Below are positions 1-7,616 of a stretch of DNA of 64,000 nucleotides, piece after piece. How positions within the stretch are numbered: the stretch's first letter is position 1; every line of letters begins with the position of its first letter. The notes below the pieces were generated by a model. That model did not search any database. It was not told where the DNA came from and saw nothing but the letters and a program-made list of their open reading frames with translations. The position numbers were made by a program, and so were the translations under genes. The stretch covers positions 37,405-101,404 of the forward strand of contig CAZYCA010000029.1 of NCBI GenBank assembly GCA_964645405.1. The letters run 5' to 3'. The DNA is from JAMWDF01 sp964645405 (GTDB lineage Bacteria; Ratteibacteria; UBA8468; B48-G9; DSTR01).

Positions 1-816
1 TTCTGTTCCTGCCATTTTATATTCCGCATACTCTATCTCTTTGCCACAGCCTGAAACGCGGCACCCTTGCGCATTCGGACCAATGAACCTGATTTCTTTT
101 ACTGGACTGGTCTTCACCCTGATGGTTTTTTCTTTTAGGCTGACTTCCTTGATGCTTACCCCGGTAGAGGAATAGAAACTTCCCTCTTTAATCGCCTTCA
201 GAATCTCTTCTCCGTTTAGTCCGGAAGCCTTAACCATAATGTAACTTCCGGTAAGGTCATCCTCCTGGGTGGGAGACGGCCGGTGGTGGGCATCATCTAC
301 CGCCACACCAAACAGGCGTCTACCACTCTGCAAAAGTTCATCCCAGTGCACACTGGAATAACCCTTGCCTTTCGTAATCTGACAGACATGATTGTAAATC
401 TCCAGATGCTGGAAGTCTCTTAACTCCAGCAACTGGCTGGAAGTGATTCCCGACCAGTAGGGATGTGCCAGGATAGGCACGCAACCTCTCTGGTTAAGCG
501 CATCAATAATATCCTGGGCAGAGGCAGAAGAAGGGAGAAGACTTCTACAGCCCAGACCAACAATATGGTAGTTGCTGACATGATACTCTACTGCTGGCAG
601 AGTGACAAAGTCAGGCCAGTGCAGGGATACCCCGGTGAGATACCAGTGGTCGGCAATAGCAAGGAAATCATACCCTGCTGCGCGATAAACTGCACAAATT
701 TCTTCAGGGGTCAGGGTTCCGTCAGAAAAAGTGGTATGCAGATGGATATTGCCCCGGTACCAGTTTCCCTTCTGGTGGAAAACATTTACCGTCACATGAC
801 CTCCAGCTTCATTCAT
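1..816 (-). CDS. PHP-domain metal-dependent phosphoesterase-like protein (C-terminus cut by window edge)
   Basis: The reading frame is open from 816 down to base 1 (272 codons, no stop), so the C-terminus is missing. The N-terminal half is a PHP domain: H25-x-H27 in GNIHLHTTFSDGTLTPEE, then AIADHW and LAHPYW, the usual histidine and aspartate metal ligands of this TIM-barrel-like phosphoesterase family. Members hydrolyse phosphoesters, but the substrate cannot be read from the sequence. No signal peptide is visible. The ATG at 816 is preceded by AAGGAAG and overlaps the stop of the upstream PilB/GspE gene in an ATGAATGA arrangement, so the two are probably cotranscribed. The domain call is firm; the physiological role is open. 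Confidence 0.85.
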   Translation of the reverse strand, partial: MNEAGGHVTVNVFHQKGNWYRGNIHLHTTFSDGTLTPEEICAVYRAAGYDFLAIADHWYLTGVSLHWPDFVTLPAVEYHVSNYHIVGLGCRSLLPSSASAQDIIDALNQRGCVPILAHPYWSGITSSQLLELRDFQHLEIYNHVCQITKGKGYSSVHWDELLQSGRRLFGVAVDDAHHRPSPTQEDDLTGSYIMVKASGLNGEEILKAIKEGSFYSSTGVSIKEVSLKEKTIRVKTSPVKEIRFIGPNAQGCRVSGCGKEIEYAEYKMAGTE

Positions 817-2494
817 CTTCCTTTTTTGTCGTGTAGAGAACTTCGCTTATGGTGGTAATTCCGCTGATTACCTTTTGCACCCCATCTTCTCTTAAGGTTC
901 TCATCCCGGAAGCCCTTGCTGCCTGCCTCAGGGCAGTCAGAGAAGGATTCCTCACTGTCAGCCGTCTGATTTCTTCGTTCATCACCATCAGCTCGTAAAG
1001 ACCTGTACGACCAGCAAAACCTGTCCCTTTACAATGATGGCAGCCGTTGCCCCGGGCATAACGAACCTGCTTTTCCAGAAGGTCAAGGGATAATTCCTTC
1101 ACTTCCTCTGGAGAAGCCTGGTAAAACTCCTTACAGTGGGGACAGATGGTTCTGACCAGCCTCTGGTTTAAAACCCCAATCAAGGAGGAACTCACCAGGT
1201 ATGATTCTACACCCATATCCAGAAGCCTGATGACAGCCCCGCAAGCAGTATTGGTGTGCAGGGTAGAAAGAACTAACTGACCGGTCTGGGCAGCCCGGAA
1301 GGCAATGGAGGCAGTCTCTAAATCCCGAATCTCACCAATCATCACCACGTTGGGGTCCTGCCTCAGAATAGAACGCAGGGCTGCTGCAAAGGTTAGCCCG
1401 GCCTTGGGATTAATCTGGGTCTGGTCCACATTTTTCAGGTGGTACTCCACCGGGTCTTCCACTGTCATAATCTTGCGATGAATGCTGTCCAGTTCATTTA
1501 ATGAAGAGTAAAGGGTGGTAGTCTTACCACTACCTGTAGGTCCGGTAACCAGCAACATTCCGTAAGGTTCATCCAGAAGCATGCGCCAGCGGTGCAATAC
1601 TTCTGGTAGAAAACCCAACTGCTCCAGCCCGGAAAGAATGTTGGTTTTGTCCAGTACCCGGAGTGCCACCATTTCTCCAAAAATAGTGGGAAAAGTAGAA
1701 ACCCTTAAATCAACATCCCGGCTGGGCAGTCTTATCTTGAAGTAGCCATCCTGGGGAACACGTTTTTCCGCAATATCCAGATTGGCGAGGACCTTTATAT
1801 GGGAGACAACAGCGGAGTAAAGTTCTAAGGGTGGGGAGGGAAATTCATAAAGAAGTCCATTGATACGGTAACGTGTCCGCAGGCTCTCCTCTTCCACCTC
1901 CAGGTGAATATCTGTGGCTCTTAATTCTACAGCCTGAGCCACAATTTCCTCCACCACCCGGGCGGCTGAAGATTCACTTACTTCCCTCACATTAACAGGT
2001 GAGACAAACTGGCTGGAAGTAGCCATTTTCTGTGCCGGGGAGATAATCTCCAGGTTGCCCTGGGCAAATAATCTTTCAATTGCTTCCCGGACTTCGTTTT
2101 CCTTAGCTAATCTTGGCTCAATTTTCAAACCGGATATTTTCTCCAGTTCCTGGGTGACAAGCTGGTCCGCAGGGTCTACCATAGCACAGACCAGCTTACC
2201 ACCTCCTTTATGCACAGGCACAACCTGGTATCTCTTACAGGTAAACTCCGGTAAACTATTCAGAACCTCCCTTGGTATTTCCATATCCTTGATGTTGAGA
2301 CTGGGAATTTTCAATTCTCTCAGGACAAAGGAATGCCAGCGCTCGGCTGACAGCAGTCCAAACCTGATAAGCAGGTAACCAAAGGGGGAACCTGTTTTTT
2401 CTCTTTCCTTCAACACCACCTGGATTTGTTCCTCTTTCAGGCTTTCCTTCTCCTTGAGAAGATTACAGACTTTCAATACCTGCTGGTTTTCCAT
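809..2494 (-). CDS. pilB: Type II secretion / type IV pilus assembly ATPase (GspE/PilB family)
   Basis: This 561-residue cytoplasmic ATPase powers pilin or pseudopilin assembly. The N-terminal 150 residues form the MshEN-type domain that contacts the inner-membrane platform. The catalytic part has Walker A GPTGSGKTTT near residue 318, an Asp box around TVEDPVEY, Walker B MIGEIRD near 383 and the His box LSTLHTN. Two CxxC pairs (CPHC near 449, CHHC near 485) make the usual zinc-binding loop. Length is typical. It starts 9 bases after the phosphohexomutase stop and runs into the PHP gene. The platform protein and secretin are not in the window, so PilB and GspE cannot be told apart; prepilins occur at 5883, 48850 and 49509. 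Confidence 0.92.
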   Translation of the reverse strand: MENQQVLKVCNLLKEKESLKEEQIQVVLKEREKTGSPFGYLLIRFGLLSAERWHSFVLRELKIPSLNIKDMEIPREVLNSLPEFTCKRYQVVPVHKGGGKLVCAMVDPADQLVTQELEKISGLKIEPRLAKENEVREAIERLFAQGNLEIISPAQKMATSSQFVSPVNVREVSESSAARVVEEIVAQAVELRATDIHLEVEEESLRTRYRINGLLYEFPSPPLELYSAVVSHIKVLANLDIAEKRVPQDGYFKIRLPSRDVDLRVSTFPTIFGEMVALRVLDKTNILSGLEQLGFLPEVLHRWRMLLDEPYGMLLVTGPTGSGKTTTLYSSLNELDSIHRKIMTVEDPVEYHLKNVDQTQINPKAGLTFAAALRSILRQDPNVVMIGEIRDLETASIAFRAAQTGQLVLSTLHTNTACGAVIRLLDMGVESYLVSSSLIGVLNQRLVRTICPHCKEFYQASPEEVKELSLDLLEKQVRYARGNGCHHCKGTGFAGRTGLYELMVMNEEIRRLTVRNPSLTALRQAARASGMRTLREDGVQKVISGITTISEVLYTTKKEDE

Positions 2495-2503
2495 CAGTCT
2501 TCC

Positions 2504-4705
2504 CTATTTCAGGCCAATCATCTGCCGGAAAATTCTCACTGTTTCTTTACACTTACTGTAGATTTCCTTTTTCTTAAACAGCAGGTTCTCTTCATTCACA
2601 TCTTCAGCCTTCAGCTGAATATGAATCCTCAGGCACTGGGAAGTACCGGAAGGCCTGATGGTTAAATAATTCAGCCCCCCTTCTCCAAAGAAATAACGAA
2701 TCCCTTCATCTGGAAAACCTTTCCAGTGGTGTAGCTGGTCATACTTTCCTGTCCGGTATATTTCTACCCGGGTAATTTTTTTCTCCCCCAGAGAAACACT
2801 TTCCCCGGATTCCACTTTCCTGGCAATCTCATCAGCCTTTCTCAGAACCTGAATCTTCCGGGAAAGCCCGGTGAAACCTTCATACTGACCCCAGTAAGGT
2901 TCAGGTTCATAATAGTTGGCAAACAATCCAATCTGCGGGTCAAGATAAATCTTTCTGTCAATCAGCTCCAGAAGGCTGCTACCCTGTTGCCTGGCATAGG
3001 CTGCTACCTCTGCCAGAAGTACTGCGGCTAAAGTACCATCTTTATCCCGGACATGTCCGTTTTCGCCCAGCCTTTCTCCAGCTCGGGGTGGTCCACCAAA
3101 GATACTGAAGCCATTGGATTGTTCAAATGCTCCAATGTTAATTCTTCTTCCTTCCATGGCGATACTCTGATAAATCAGGTGGGGATACTTTTCAGGCAAA
3201 ACTTCTTCTCCGCCCCAGACGCGCTCAATACATTCGGAAATCATGGCAAACCCTACCCAGGTTTTGATTACACCTGCCCCGTATTTCAGAGCAATCGCCG
3301 CTAAGGCATCACTGGTACAGTGGTTCATAACAATGAAATCTCCGCTGAAATCTCCTCCGGACAGTCTTTTCTTTTCCAGACGGTACCAGAGAAGAATGCT
3401 CCAGGCTAAATCAGCATCCAGAAGTAACCAGTCACCTTCCAATACAGGTTTTTGGAGAGTTTTGGGCAGGAGAATGTGGGACGGCCGGGCCAGAATTTCT
3501 TTATACACTTTTTTCTGGCTGGCTGGCACCTTGATAATTATTCCTGTCCGGTCAGCATCCGGGTCTGTCCCGATAAGAAGGTCCAGTCTTCTAAAAGACA
3601 TCCTGCCGTATTCCCGGATAAACTCTTTCACCGCAATGGAAGCCGCAACCGGGTCTCCAGGGTCCGGCTGTTGTTCTAAAAGGAAACAGGGAAAAAGACC
3701 ATCAACTTTGTTAAGACTGTGGATAACCTTCAGGTGGCTAAATCCTAAATCCTTCAAGATTTTGGGAACTGAGAAACGCCCTGCTCCATGGAAGGCAGAA
3801 TACCCGAGGAAAATCTTTTTTGCGTACTTTCGAACCAGATCCTTATCCACGATGAAATTCTTGATATGAGCCAGGTGCGGTGTCTGGATATCAATGAACT
3901 TAACTTTTCTATCTTTCCGGGCTGAAGTTTTTCCTCCTATCAATGTCAGCCGGCCGGCTTTCTCCCCGGAAGGCTCAGCCAGTTTTATCTCTGCCAGGCT
4001 GACTTTTTTTATAAAGTTTTCGTAAATCTCGTTGCGGGCAACCACACTGAACTGTGCCCCGGTAGCAGAAACCAGTTTGTAGCCATTGTAACGTTTATCA
4101 TTATGGCTGGCAGAGATAAGAATACCCATATCCGCTTTCAGATAGGGGATGGCAAAGGTAAGTTCAGGGAAGGAACATACCCTGTCAAAAAGGTAAACAT
4201 CAAGACCTTCTCTCAGAAAAAGAGAAGTCACCAGTTCAGCAAAGAAACGTCCCTGAACCCGGTTGTCATAACCGATTACAATCTGGCGGAGTTTCTTGCT
4301 GGCCGCATACCTGGCAACACCGGCAGACTTATGCAAAAGAACAACCTCGTTAATGGTATTGGGACCGCGTAAGATGGCAGATTTGTTTCCTCTCCGGGCA
4401 AAATCTTCTAACTCCTTTTCTGTAAAAGCGACCAGCCCCCTGATGCCCCCTGTTCCGAAGGCAATCTCGTCCAGGTAAGAATAGATGATGTGGTCAATTC
4501 TTCCTTCCTGGAAAGCCTGTCTTAAACCTTCAGCAAAGCCCGGCACAAGCCTGGTGATGATCTCCTCTTTCTGCCAGCTCTCCAGGTGGGAAAAGACATT
4601 TTCTCTCGCCAGTTTATAAAACTCCCCAGAAATTAACCCTGCAGACTTTTTCTCTTTCAGGTAGCTTTCTATGGCTTTTATTTGCCCCTCAGTAAGCTGC
4701 AGCAT
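2504..4705 (-). CDS. Phosphoglucomutase/phosphomannomutase (alpha-D-phosphohexomutase), large form
   Basis: It interconverts hexose 1- and 6-phosphates (glucose or mannose). All four family loops are visible: the phosphoserine loop LISASHND, the metal loop GTDPDADRTG, the sugar-binding loop FEQSNGFSIFGG and the phosphate loop RPSGTSQ. The open frame extends to 4885, but the ATG at 4705 is chosen because a GGAGGGGG Shine-Dalgarno stands just upstream and homology begins after it; this gives 733 residues. That is long for the family (usually 450-620) because of extra segments around residues 190-270 and in the C-terminal third. The gene heads a minus-strand set with pilB and the PHP gene, and is divergent from the sigma-factor gene. 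The family call is secure; substrate preference is not. Confidence 0.9.
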   Translation of the reverse strand: MLQLTEGQIKAIESYLKEKKSAGLISGEFYKLARENVFSHLESWQKEEIITRLVPGFAEGLRQAFQEGRIDHIIYSYLDEIAFGTGGIRGLVAFTEKELEDFARRGNKSAILRGPNTINEVVLLHKSAGVARYAASKKLRQIVIGYDNRVQGRFFAELVTSLFLREGLDVYLFDRVCSFPELTFAIPYLKADMGILISASHNDKRYNGYKLVSATGAQFSVVARNEIYENFIKKVSLAEIKLAEPSGEKAGRLTLIGGKTSARKDRKVKFIDIQTPHLAHIKNFIVDKDLVRKYAKKIFLGYSAFHGAGRFSVPKILKDLGFSHLKVIHSLNKVDGLFPCFLLEQQPDPGDPVAASIAVKEFIREYGRMSFRRLDLLIGTDPDADRTGIIIKVPASQKKVYKEILARPSHILLPKTLQKPVLEGDWLLLDADLAWSILLWYRLEKKRLSGGDFSGDFIVMNHCTSDALAAIALKYGAGVIKTWVGFAMISECIERVWGGEEVLPEKYPHLIYQSIAMEGRRINIGAFEQSNGFSIFGGPPRAGERLGENGHVRDKDGTLAAVLLAEVAAYARQQGSSLLELIDRKIYLDPQIGLFANYYEPEPYWGQYEGFTGLSRKIQVLRKADEIARKVESGESVSLGEKKITRVEIYRTGKYDQLHHWKGFPDEGIRYFFGEGGLNYLTIRPSGTSQCLRIHIQLKAEDVNEENLLFKKKEIYSKCKETVRIFRQMIGLK

Positions 4706-4726
4706 AACCCCCTCCTTTCCTCTTAA

Positions 4727-4756
4727 ATTATAACGGAAAACAGGTGTCTCTGGAAA
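4727..4756 (-). promoter_or_regulatory. Candidate sigma-70 promoter for the phosphohexomutase gene
   Basis: On the minus strand a perfect TATAAT (4732 to 4727) lies 18 bases after TTTCCA (4756 to 4751; 4 of 6 to TTGACA). Transcription would begin near 4720, leaving room for the ribosome site before ATG 4705. Read by eye only. Confidence 0.4.
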
Positions 4757-4760
4757 CATC

Positions 4761-4790
4761 TGGCAGGAAATCCCTGGTAAAGGATATAAT
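4761..4790 (+). promoter_or_regulatory. Candidate promoter for the sigma-factor operon
   Basis: A perfect TATAAT at 4785-4790 has a weak -35-like TGGCAG at 4761-4766 (18-base spacing). The predicted start near 4797 would fall inside the GGAGG ribosome site at 4797-4801, giving an almost leaderless message; that is odd and lowers confidence. It is back to back with the minus-strand promoter in the same 100-base gap. Confidence 0.3.
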
Positions 4791-4808
4791 ATTGCTGGAG
4801 GAAAGTAT

Positions 4809-5621
4809 TTGGAAAAAGAAAAAATCAGGGAAATTTCCAGACACTGGCAGGAATTTAAAAAGAAAGGAAACCTTGTCTCCCGCAACTTCCTTCTGGTTCA
4901 TTATCTTCCCCTGGCTAAGTATGTAGCTTCCACTATCCCTGTTTTTAATTCGCGACTTTGCAGTTATGAAGACCTGGTCAGCTGGGGTGTTATCGGTCTT
5001 CTTGATGCTCTAAGCCGCTTTAATCCTGCCCGGGGTGTAAAATTTGAAACTTATGCTATTTCCCGTATTCGTGGGGAGATTATGGATAACCTGCGCCGGC
5101 TGAATTTTCCTTACCGCTGGCGTAAAAGAAAAATCTTTGAAAAAACATTTCTGCAGTTGTCTCAAAAACTCGGACGAATCCCTACTGATGAAGAGATAAC
5201 TAAAGCCCTGGGGGTGGAGGAAAAAAGATATCGTACCTGGTTAGCCTACCTTGTACCCATCAGTTTGATTTCCTTAGAAGAATTTATTGGCGGCGAAGAA
5301 AAGTTATTTGTCAGAGCAGGACAAATGGAGAATCCAGTAGAAATTTTAGAAAAGGATGAACGGCTGGAAAAACTAACCAGGGCGCTTTCGGCTCTCCCGG
5401 AACGAGAAAGACTTGTTCTCACCCTTTATTACTATGAGGGATTGACCATCAACGAGATTGGCGAAGTAATGGGTTTGAGCAAGGGGCGTATCAGTCAACT
5501 TCATGGCCATGCTGTTTCTTCTCTGCGGATGGTGCTGGGTGTAACATTAAACAAGAAAAGGTTTTCTTCCGATACTTTAACGGAGGGAAAAAAAAATGAA
5601 ACTCTCGGTAGAACAGTTTGA
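4809..5621 (+). CDS. RNA polymerase sigma factor, FliA/WhiG (sigma-28) type
   Basis: This 270-residue group 3 sigma factor directs RNA polymerase to a specific promoter set. Region 2 is seen around YEDLVSWGVIGLLDALSRF and FETYAISRIRGEIMDNLR; region 3 follows near residue 115 (LGRIPTDEEITKALGV); region 4 has LPERERLVLTLYYYEG and the helix-turn-helix LTINEIGEVMGLSKGRISQL. Size and layout fit FliA/WhiG better than RpoD. It starts with TTG at 4809, supported by GGAGG at 4797-4801 with 7 bases between. Its end overlaps the next small gene by 26 bases. No flagellar or chemotaxis genes are in the window; the downstream genes are a pseudopilin and a HAMP protein, so it may control a surface apparatus. 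The target set is unknown. Confidence 0.9.
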   Translation: MEKEKIREISRHWQEFKKKGNLVSRNFLLVHYLPLAKYVASTIPVFNSRLCSYEDLVSWGVIGLLDALSRFNPARGVKFETYAISRIRGEIMDNLRRLNFPYRWRKRKIFEKTFLQLSQKLGRIPTDEEITKALGVEEKRYRTWLAYLVPISLISLEEFIGGEEKLFVRAGQMENPVEILEKDERLEKLTRALSALPERERLVLTLYYYEGLTINEIGEVMGLSKGRISQLHGHAVSSLRMVLGVTLNKKRFSSDTLTEGKKNETLGRTV

Positions 5622-5886
5622 AAAAGCCTGGCAGTATCTGGGACACCAGAAAAGTTTGGGAGCAAAGCTCAACCTAACGAAGAAAGAAAAAGTTCTTCTT
5701 CAGGAATTGATAAAACAGATGCCAGAACGAACACTCCGGCACTTAAACTACCAAAAGATTCGCCAGAGTCTTGGCGAGATTTCCTCCAGAGAGGTGGCGA
5801 AAAAATTATTCCTGCGCCATCTCACAGATCAGCTGGTAGCCAGAGAATGGCAGAAAGAAAAAATACCAACCAGGGGAAAAAAATGA
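5596..5886 (+). CDS. Small protein overlapping the sigma-28-type gene; possible FlgM-like anti-sigma factor
   Basis: The 96-residue basic protein begins with ATG 5596 inside the end of the sigma gene, with GGAGG at 5582-5586 as ribosome site. I see no signal peptide or membrane segment. The central-to-C-terminal part (YQKIRQSLGEISSREVAKKL, then FLRHLTDQLV) resembles the C-terminal sigma-binding helix pattern of FlgM, an anti-sigma-28 factor of nearly the same length. That similarity is weak and by eye; the strongest support is position, since translational coupling to a FliA-type sigma is what an anti-sigma partner would show. It ends 4 bases into the pseudopilin start. It could also be an unrelated hypothetical protein. 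Confidence 0.6.
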   Translation: MKLSVEQFEKAWQYLGHQKSLGAKLNLTKKEKVLLQELIKQMPERTLRHLNYQKIRQSLGEISSREVAKKLFLRHLTDQLVAREWQKEKIPTRGKK

Positions 5887-6671
5887 AAAGAAAACAAGGT
5901 TTTGTCCTCGGCGAATTACTGGTGATTGCAGCTATTCTGTTAATTCTGGCTGCCTTATCCGCCCGGGTTATCTCTTCCGTGATTTCTAAAGCCAAAATTG
6001 TCAGTGCCAGGGCTTATCTTTCCCAGCTGGCTATGGCTGTGGAAAATGTCCGGAATGATACCGGAAGTTACCCTGCCTGTCTTGGTGATTTGACCCGGGA
6101 TAGAAACAATCCACCTGCTGGCTTTTCCCGGTTATGGCAGGGACCTTATATTGATAGCCTGAAAAACGACCCCTGGAATACTCCTTACCAGTACACCCTG
6201 GTAGAAGAAACTGTAACGGAAACAAAGACAAATGTCCTGTTTGGCCCGGTAAAAGTGGTTCGCTACAAAGGGACACCGGAGACAGAATACTTTTCTTTTA
6301 ACGCTGAACAGGGGACGGCTACAGTTCATGTAGAAAATTATTCTCTTACTTCCTGCGATATCTGTGTGAAAACTGCTTCTGCCGGCTGGCAGGAAGTCGT
6401 CCGGGAATCAGAATTCAAGAATCACCCGGTACCACAACTGATTGACAATCCTATCCCTTTGCTTTCCGGTATCAACACTATCAAAGTCAGGGCTCGCAGT
6501 ACCATAGGAGACTATTGCTATATCTCCATTATTCAGACCTCAGTAACAAGCCTGAAAACCGGCAAGGACTACTTTACTATAACCTGTTTTGGCCGGGATA
6601 AAAAAGCAGGAGGCAAAGGTTTTAACCAGGATATCACCTGGGTATCCAATAAGTACCCTAACATTCAGTAA
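5883..6671 (+). CDS. Prepilin/pseudopilin, GspG-like (type II secretion or type IV pilus)
   Basis: ATG 5883 with an upstream AGGGG site gives 262 residues that begin MKRKQGFVLGELLVIAAILL: a short basic leader, cleavage after G6, F at +1 and the conserved E at +5 of the mature protein, then one hydrophobic helix that anchors the subunit and forms the pilus core. The segment AYLSQLAMAVENVRNDTGSY with YPACLGDL after it resembles GspG major pseudopilins. The open frame extends upstream to 5847, but that start would put 12 unusual residues before the leader. The C-terminal 150 residues are a beta-rich region I do not recognise. It overlaps the small gene before it and is followed by a HAMP protein, suggesting a sigma-anti-sigma-pseudopilin-sensor operon. 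Confidence 0.85.
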   Translation: MKRKQGFVLGELLVIAAILLILAALSARVISSVISKAKIVSARAYLSQLAMAVENVRNDTGSYPACLGDLTRDRNNPPAGFSRLWQGPYIDSLKNDPWNTPYQYTLVEETVTETKTNVLFGPVKVVRYKGTPETEYFSFNAEQGTATVHVENYSLTSCDICVKTASAGWQEVVRESEFKNHPVPQLIDNPIPLLSGINTIKVRARSTIGDYCYISIIQTSVTSLKTGKDYFTITCFGRDKKAGGKGFNQDITWVSNKYPNIQ

Positions 6672-6691
6672 ATAAAAGTCAAGGGGGAAGA

Positions 6692-7219
6692 ATGGTTAAG
6701 ATACGCCGGAGAAGGTATTTGATTAATAAACCCTTACAGTTTGCCTTCAGTGGCCTGGCCATCTGGCTTTTACTTATAGGTATAATTCTGACGGGAACGT
6801 TCACCTACTCTTTAACTCTCAACACTGTGCTGGAGACCATGTCTACTTCGGAACCGAAACTGGCAGCCCAGGCCGCACAAATTCTTAGTGAGATAAACCA
6901 TACTCTGGGGAAAAGATTGGCTCTTCTCTTAGTAAGCCTGATTTTTCTTACTGGAGTGTTGGAAGTCTTATATCTACACAGAATAGCAGGTCCTATCTAC
7001 CGCATAGAACAGACACTCCGCAACTTCCAGGAAGGGAAACCGTTTACACCTATCCGTTTGCGGCAAAAAGATTTCTTCAAGGAGTTAGCCGAAGCATTGA
7101 ACAGTTTGATGGAATACCAGCAGGAGAAAGAAAAAAGGATAAAAGAATTCCTGCAGTTAACCTGTCACTATCAGGAACTGAAAGAAAAAGGAGACCAGAT
7201 TAAAAAACTATTAAGTTAA
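6692..7219 (+). CDS. Membrane protein with two transmembrane segments and a HAMP domain
   Basis: The 175-residue protein has a basic N-terminus, a transmembrane helix at about residues 18-40, a short periplasmic stretch, a second helix at about 75-97 and then a HAMP domain (RIAGPIYRIEQTLRNFQEGK, with a second amphipathic helix around KDFFKELAEALNSL). It ends in a charged coiled coil. No kinase, cyclase or methyl-accepting domain follows, so it is a stand-alone HAMP relay that would pass signals to a separate partner. It starts 20 bases after the pseudopilin stop, with AAGGGGGAAG as ribosome site. Its last 20 bases overlap the end of the convergent rsfS gene. Which partner it contacts is unknown. 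Confidence 0.8.
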   Translation: MVKIRRRRYLINKPLQFAFSGLAIWLLLIGIILTGTFTYSLTLNTVLETMSTSEPKLAAQAAQILSEINHTLGKRLALLLVSLIFLTGVLEVLYLHRIAGPIYRIEQTLRNFQEGKPFTPIRLRQKDFFKELAEALNSLMEYQQEKEKRIKEFLQLTCHYQELKEKGDQIKKLLS

Positions 7220-7547
7220 GCTTGACTTCCTCTGCATCTCCCCATAACTTTTCCAGCCGATAAAAATCTCTTGTCTGGGGTAAAAAAATGTGAACCATAA
7301 TATCGCGGTAATCAAGTAATATCCAGGAACCACCGTCAAAACCTTCTGTAGAAGATGGCTTTTCTTTAATTTTTTCCAGGATAGCTTCTGCTAAAGATCT
7401 GGTATGTATAGGGGTTGTCCCGGTAAGAATGATGAAGTAATCTGCAATCCAGGTAACCTTTCTTACATCTAAAACTTTTACATCCTCACCCTTTTTTTCC
7501 AGAATAATTTGCAAAAGTTTTTTCAACCTGCGGTTCACATTACCCAT
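7200..7547 (-). CDS. rsfS: Ribosomal silencing factor RsfS (Iojap/YbeB family)
   Basis: At 115 residues it has normal family length. RsfS binds ribosomal protein L14 on the 50S subunit and blocks subunit joining during starvation. Recognisable stretches are EDVKVLDVRKVTWIADYFII, GTTPIHTRSLAEAI, GGSWILLDYRDIMVHIF and RDFYRLEKLWGDAE, the last being the conserved family ending. ATG 7547 has only a weak ribosome site. It lies 69 bases after the RuBisCO-like gene and could be the last gene of the ftsK operon. Its 3' end overlaps the convergent HAMP gene by 20 bases. Confidence 0.93.
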   Translation of the reverse strand: MGNVNRRLKKLLQIILEKKGEDVKVLDVRKVTWIADYFIILTGTTPIHTRSLAEAILEKIKEKPSSTEGFDGGSWILLDYRDIMVHIFLPQTRDFYRLEKLWGDAEEVKLNLIVF

Positions 7548-7573
7548 TAGTAAAATTCTACCTGAAGATTCTT

Positions 7574-7600
7574 TTTCCTGTCAATCCCGTCAACAGGAAA
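7574..7600. repeat. Inverted repeat between rsfS and the RuBisCO-like gene
   Basis: TTTCCTGT at 7574-7581 and ACAGGAAA at 7593-7600 form a perfect 8-base stem with an 11-base loop. No T tract follows on either strand, so it is not a clear terminator. It could attenuate read-through into rsfS or bind a regulator. Confidence 0.4.
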
Positions 7601-7616
7601 CGCAAAATCCTTTATT

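Noticed and set aside
3718..3726. DnaA-box match (TGTGGATAA) on the minus strand
   Set aside because: It is within the phosphohexomutase coding region as a single copy, like another in accD near 22784; such single matches are expected by chance.
4706..4885. N-terminal extension of the phosphohexomutase to 4885
   Set aside because: The extra 60 residues do not resemble the family, and the extension overlaps the divergent sigma gene and both promoters.
7256..7263. GCCGATAA, the sigma-28 -10 consensus, near the end of the sigma-28-type operon
   Set aside because: It lies inside rsfS, no TAAA -35 element stands at the correct distance, and no gene starts downstream of it in the right direction.
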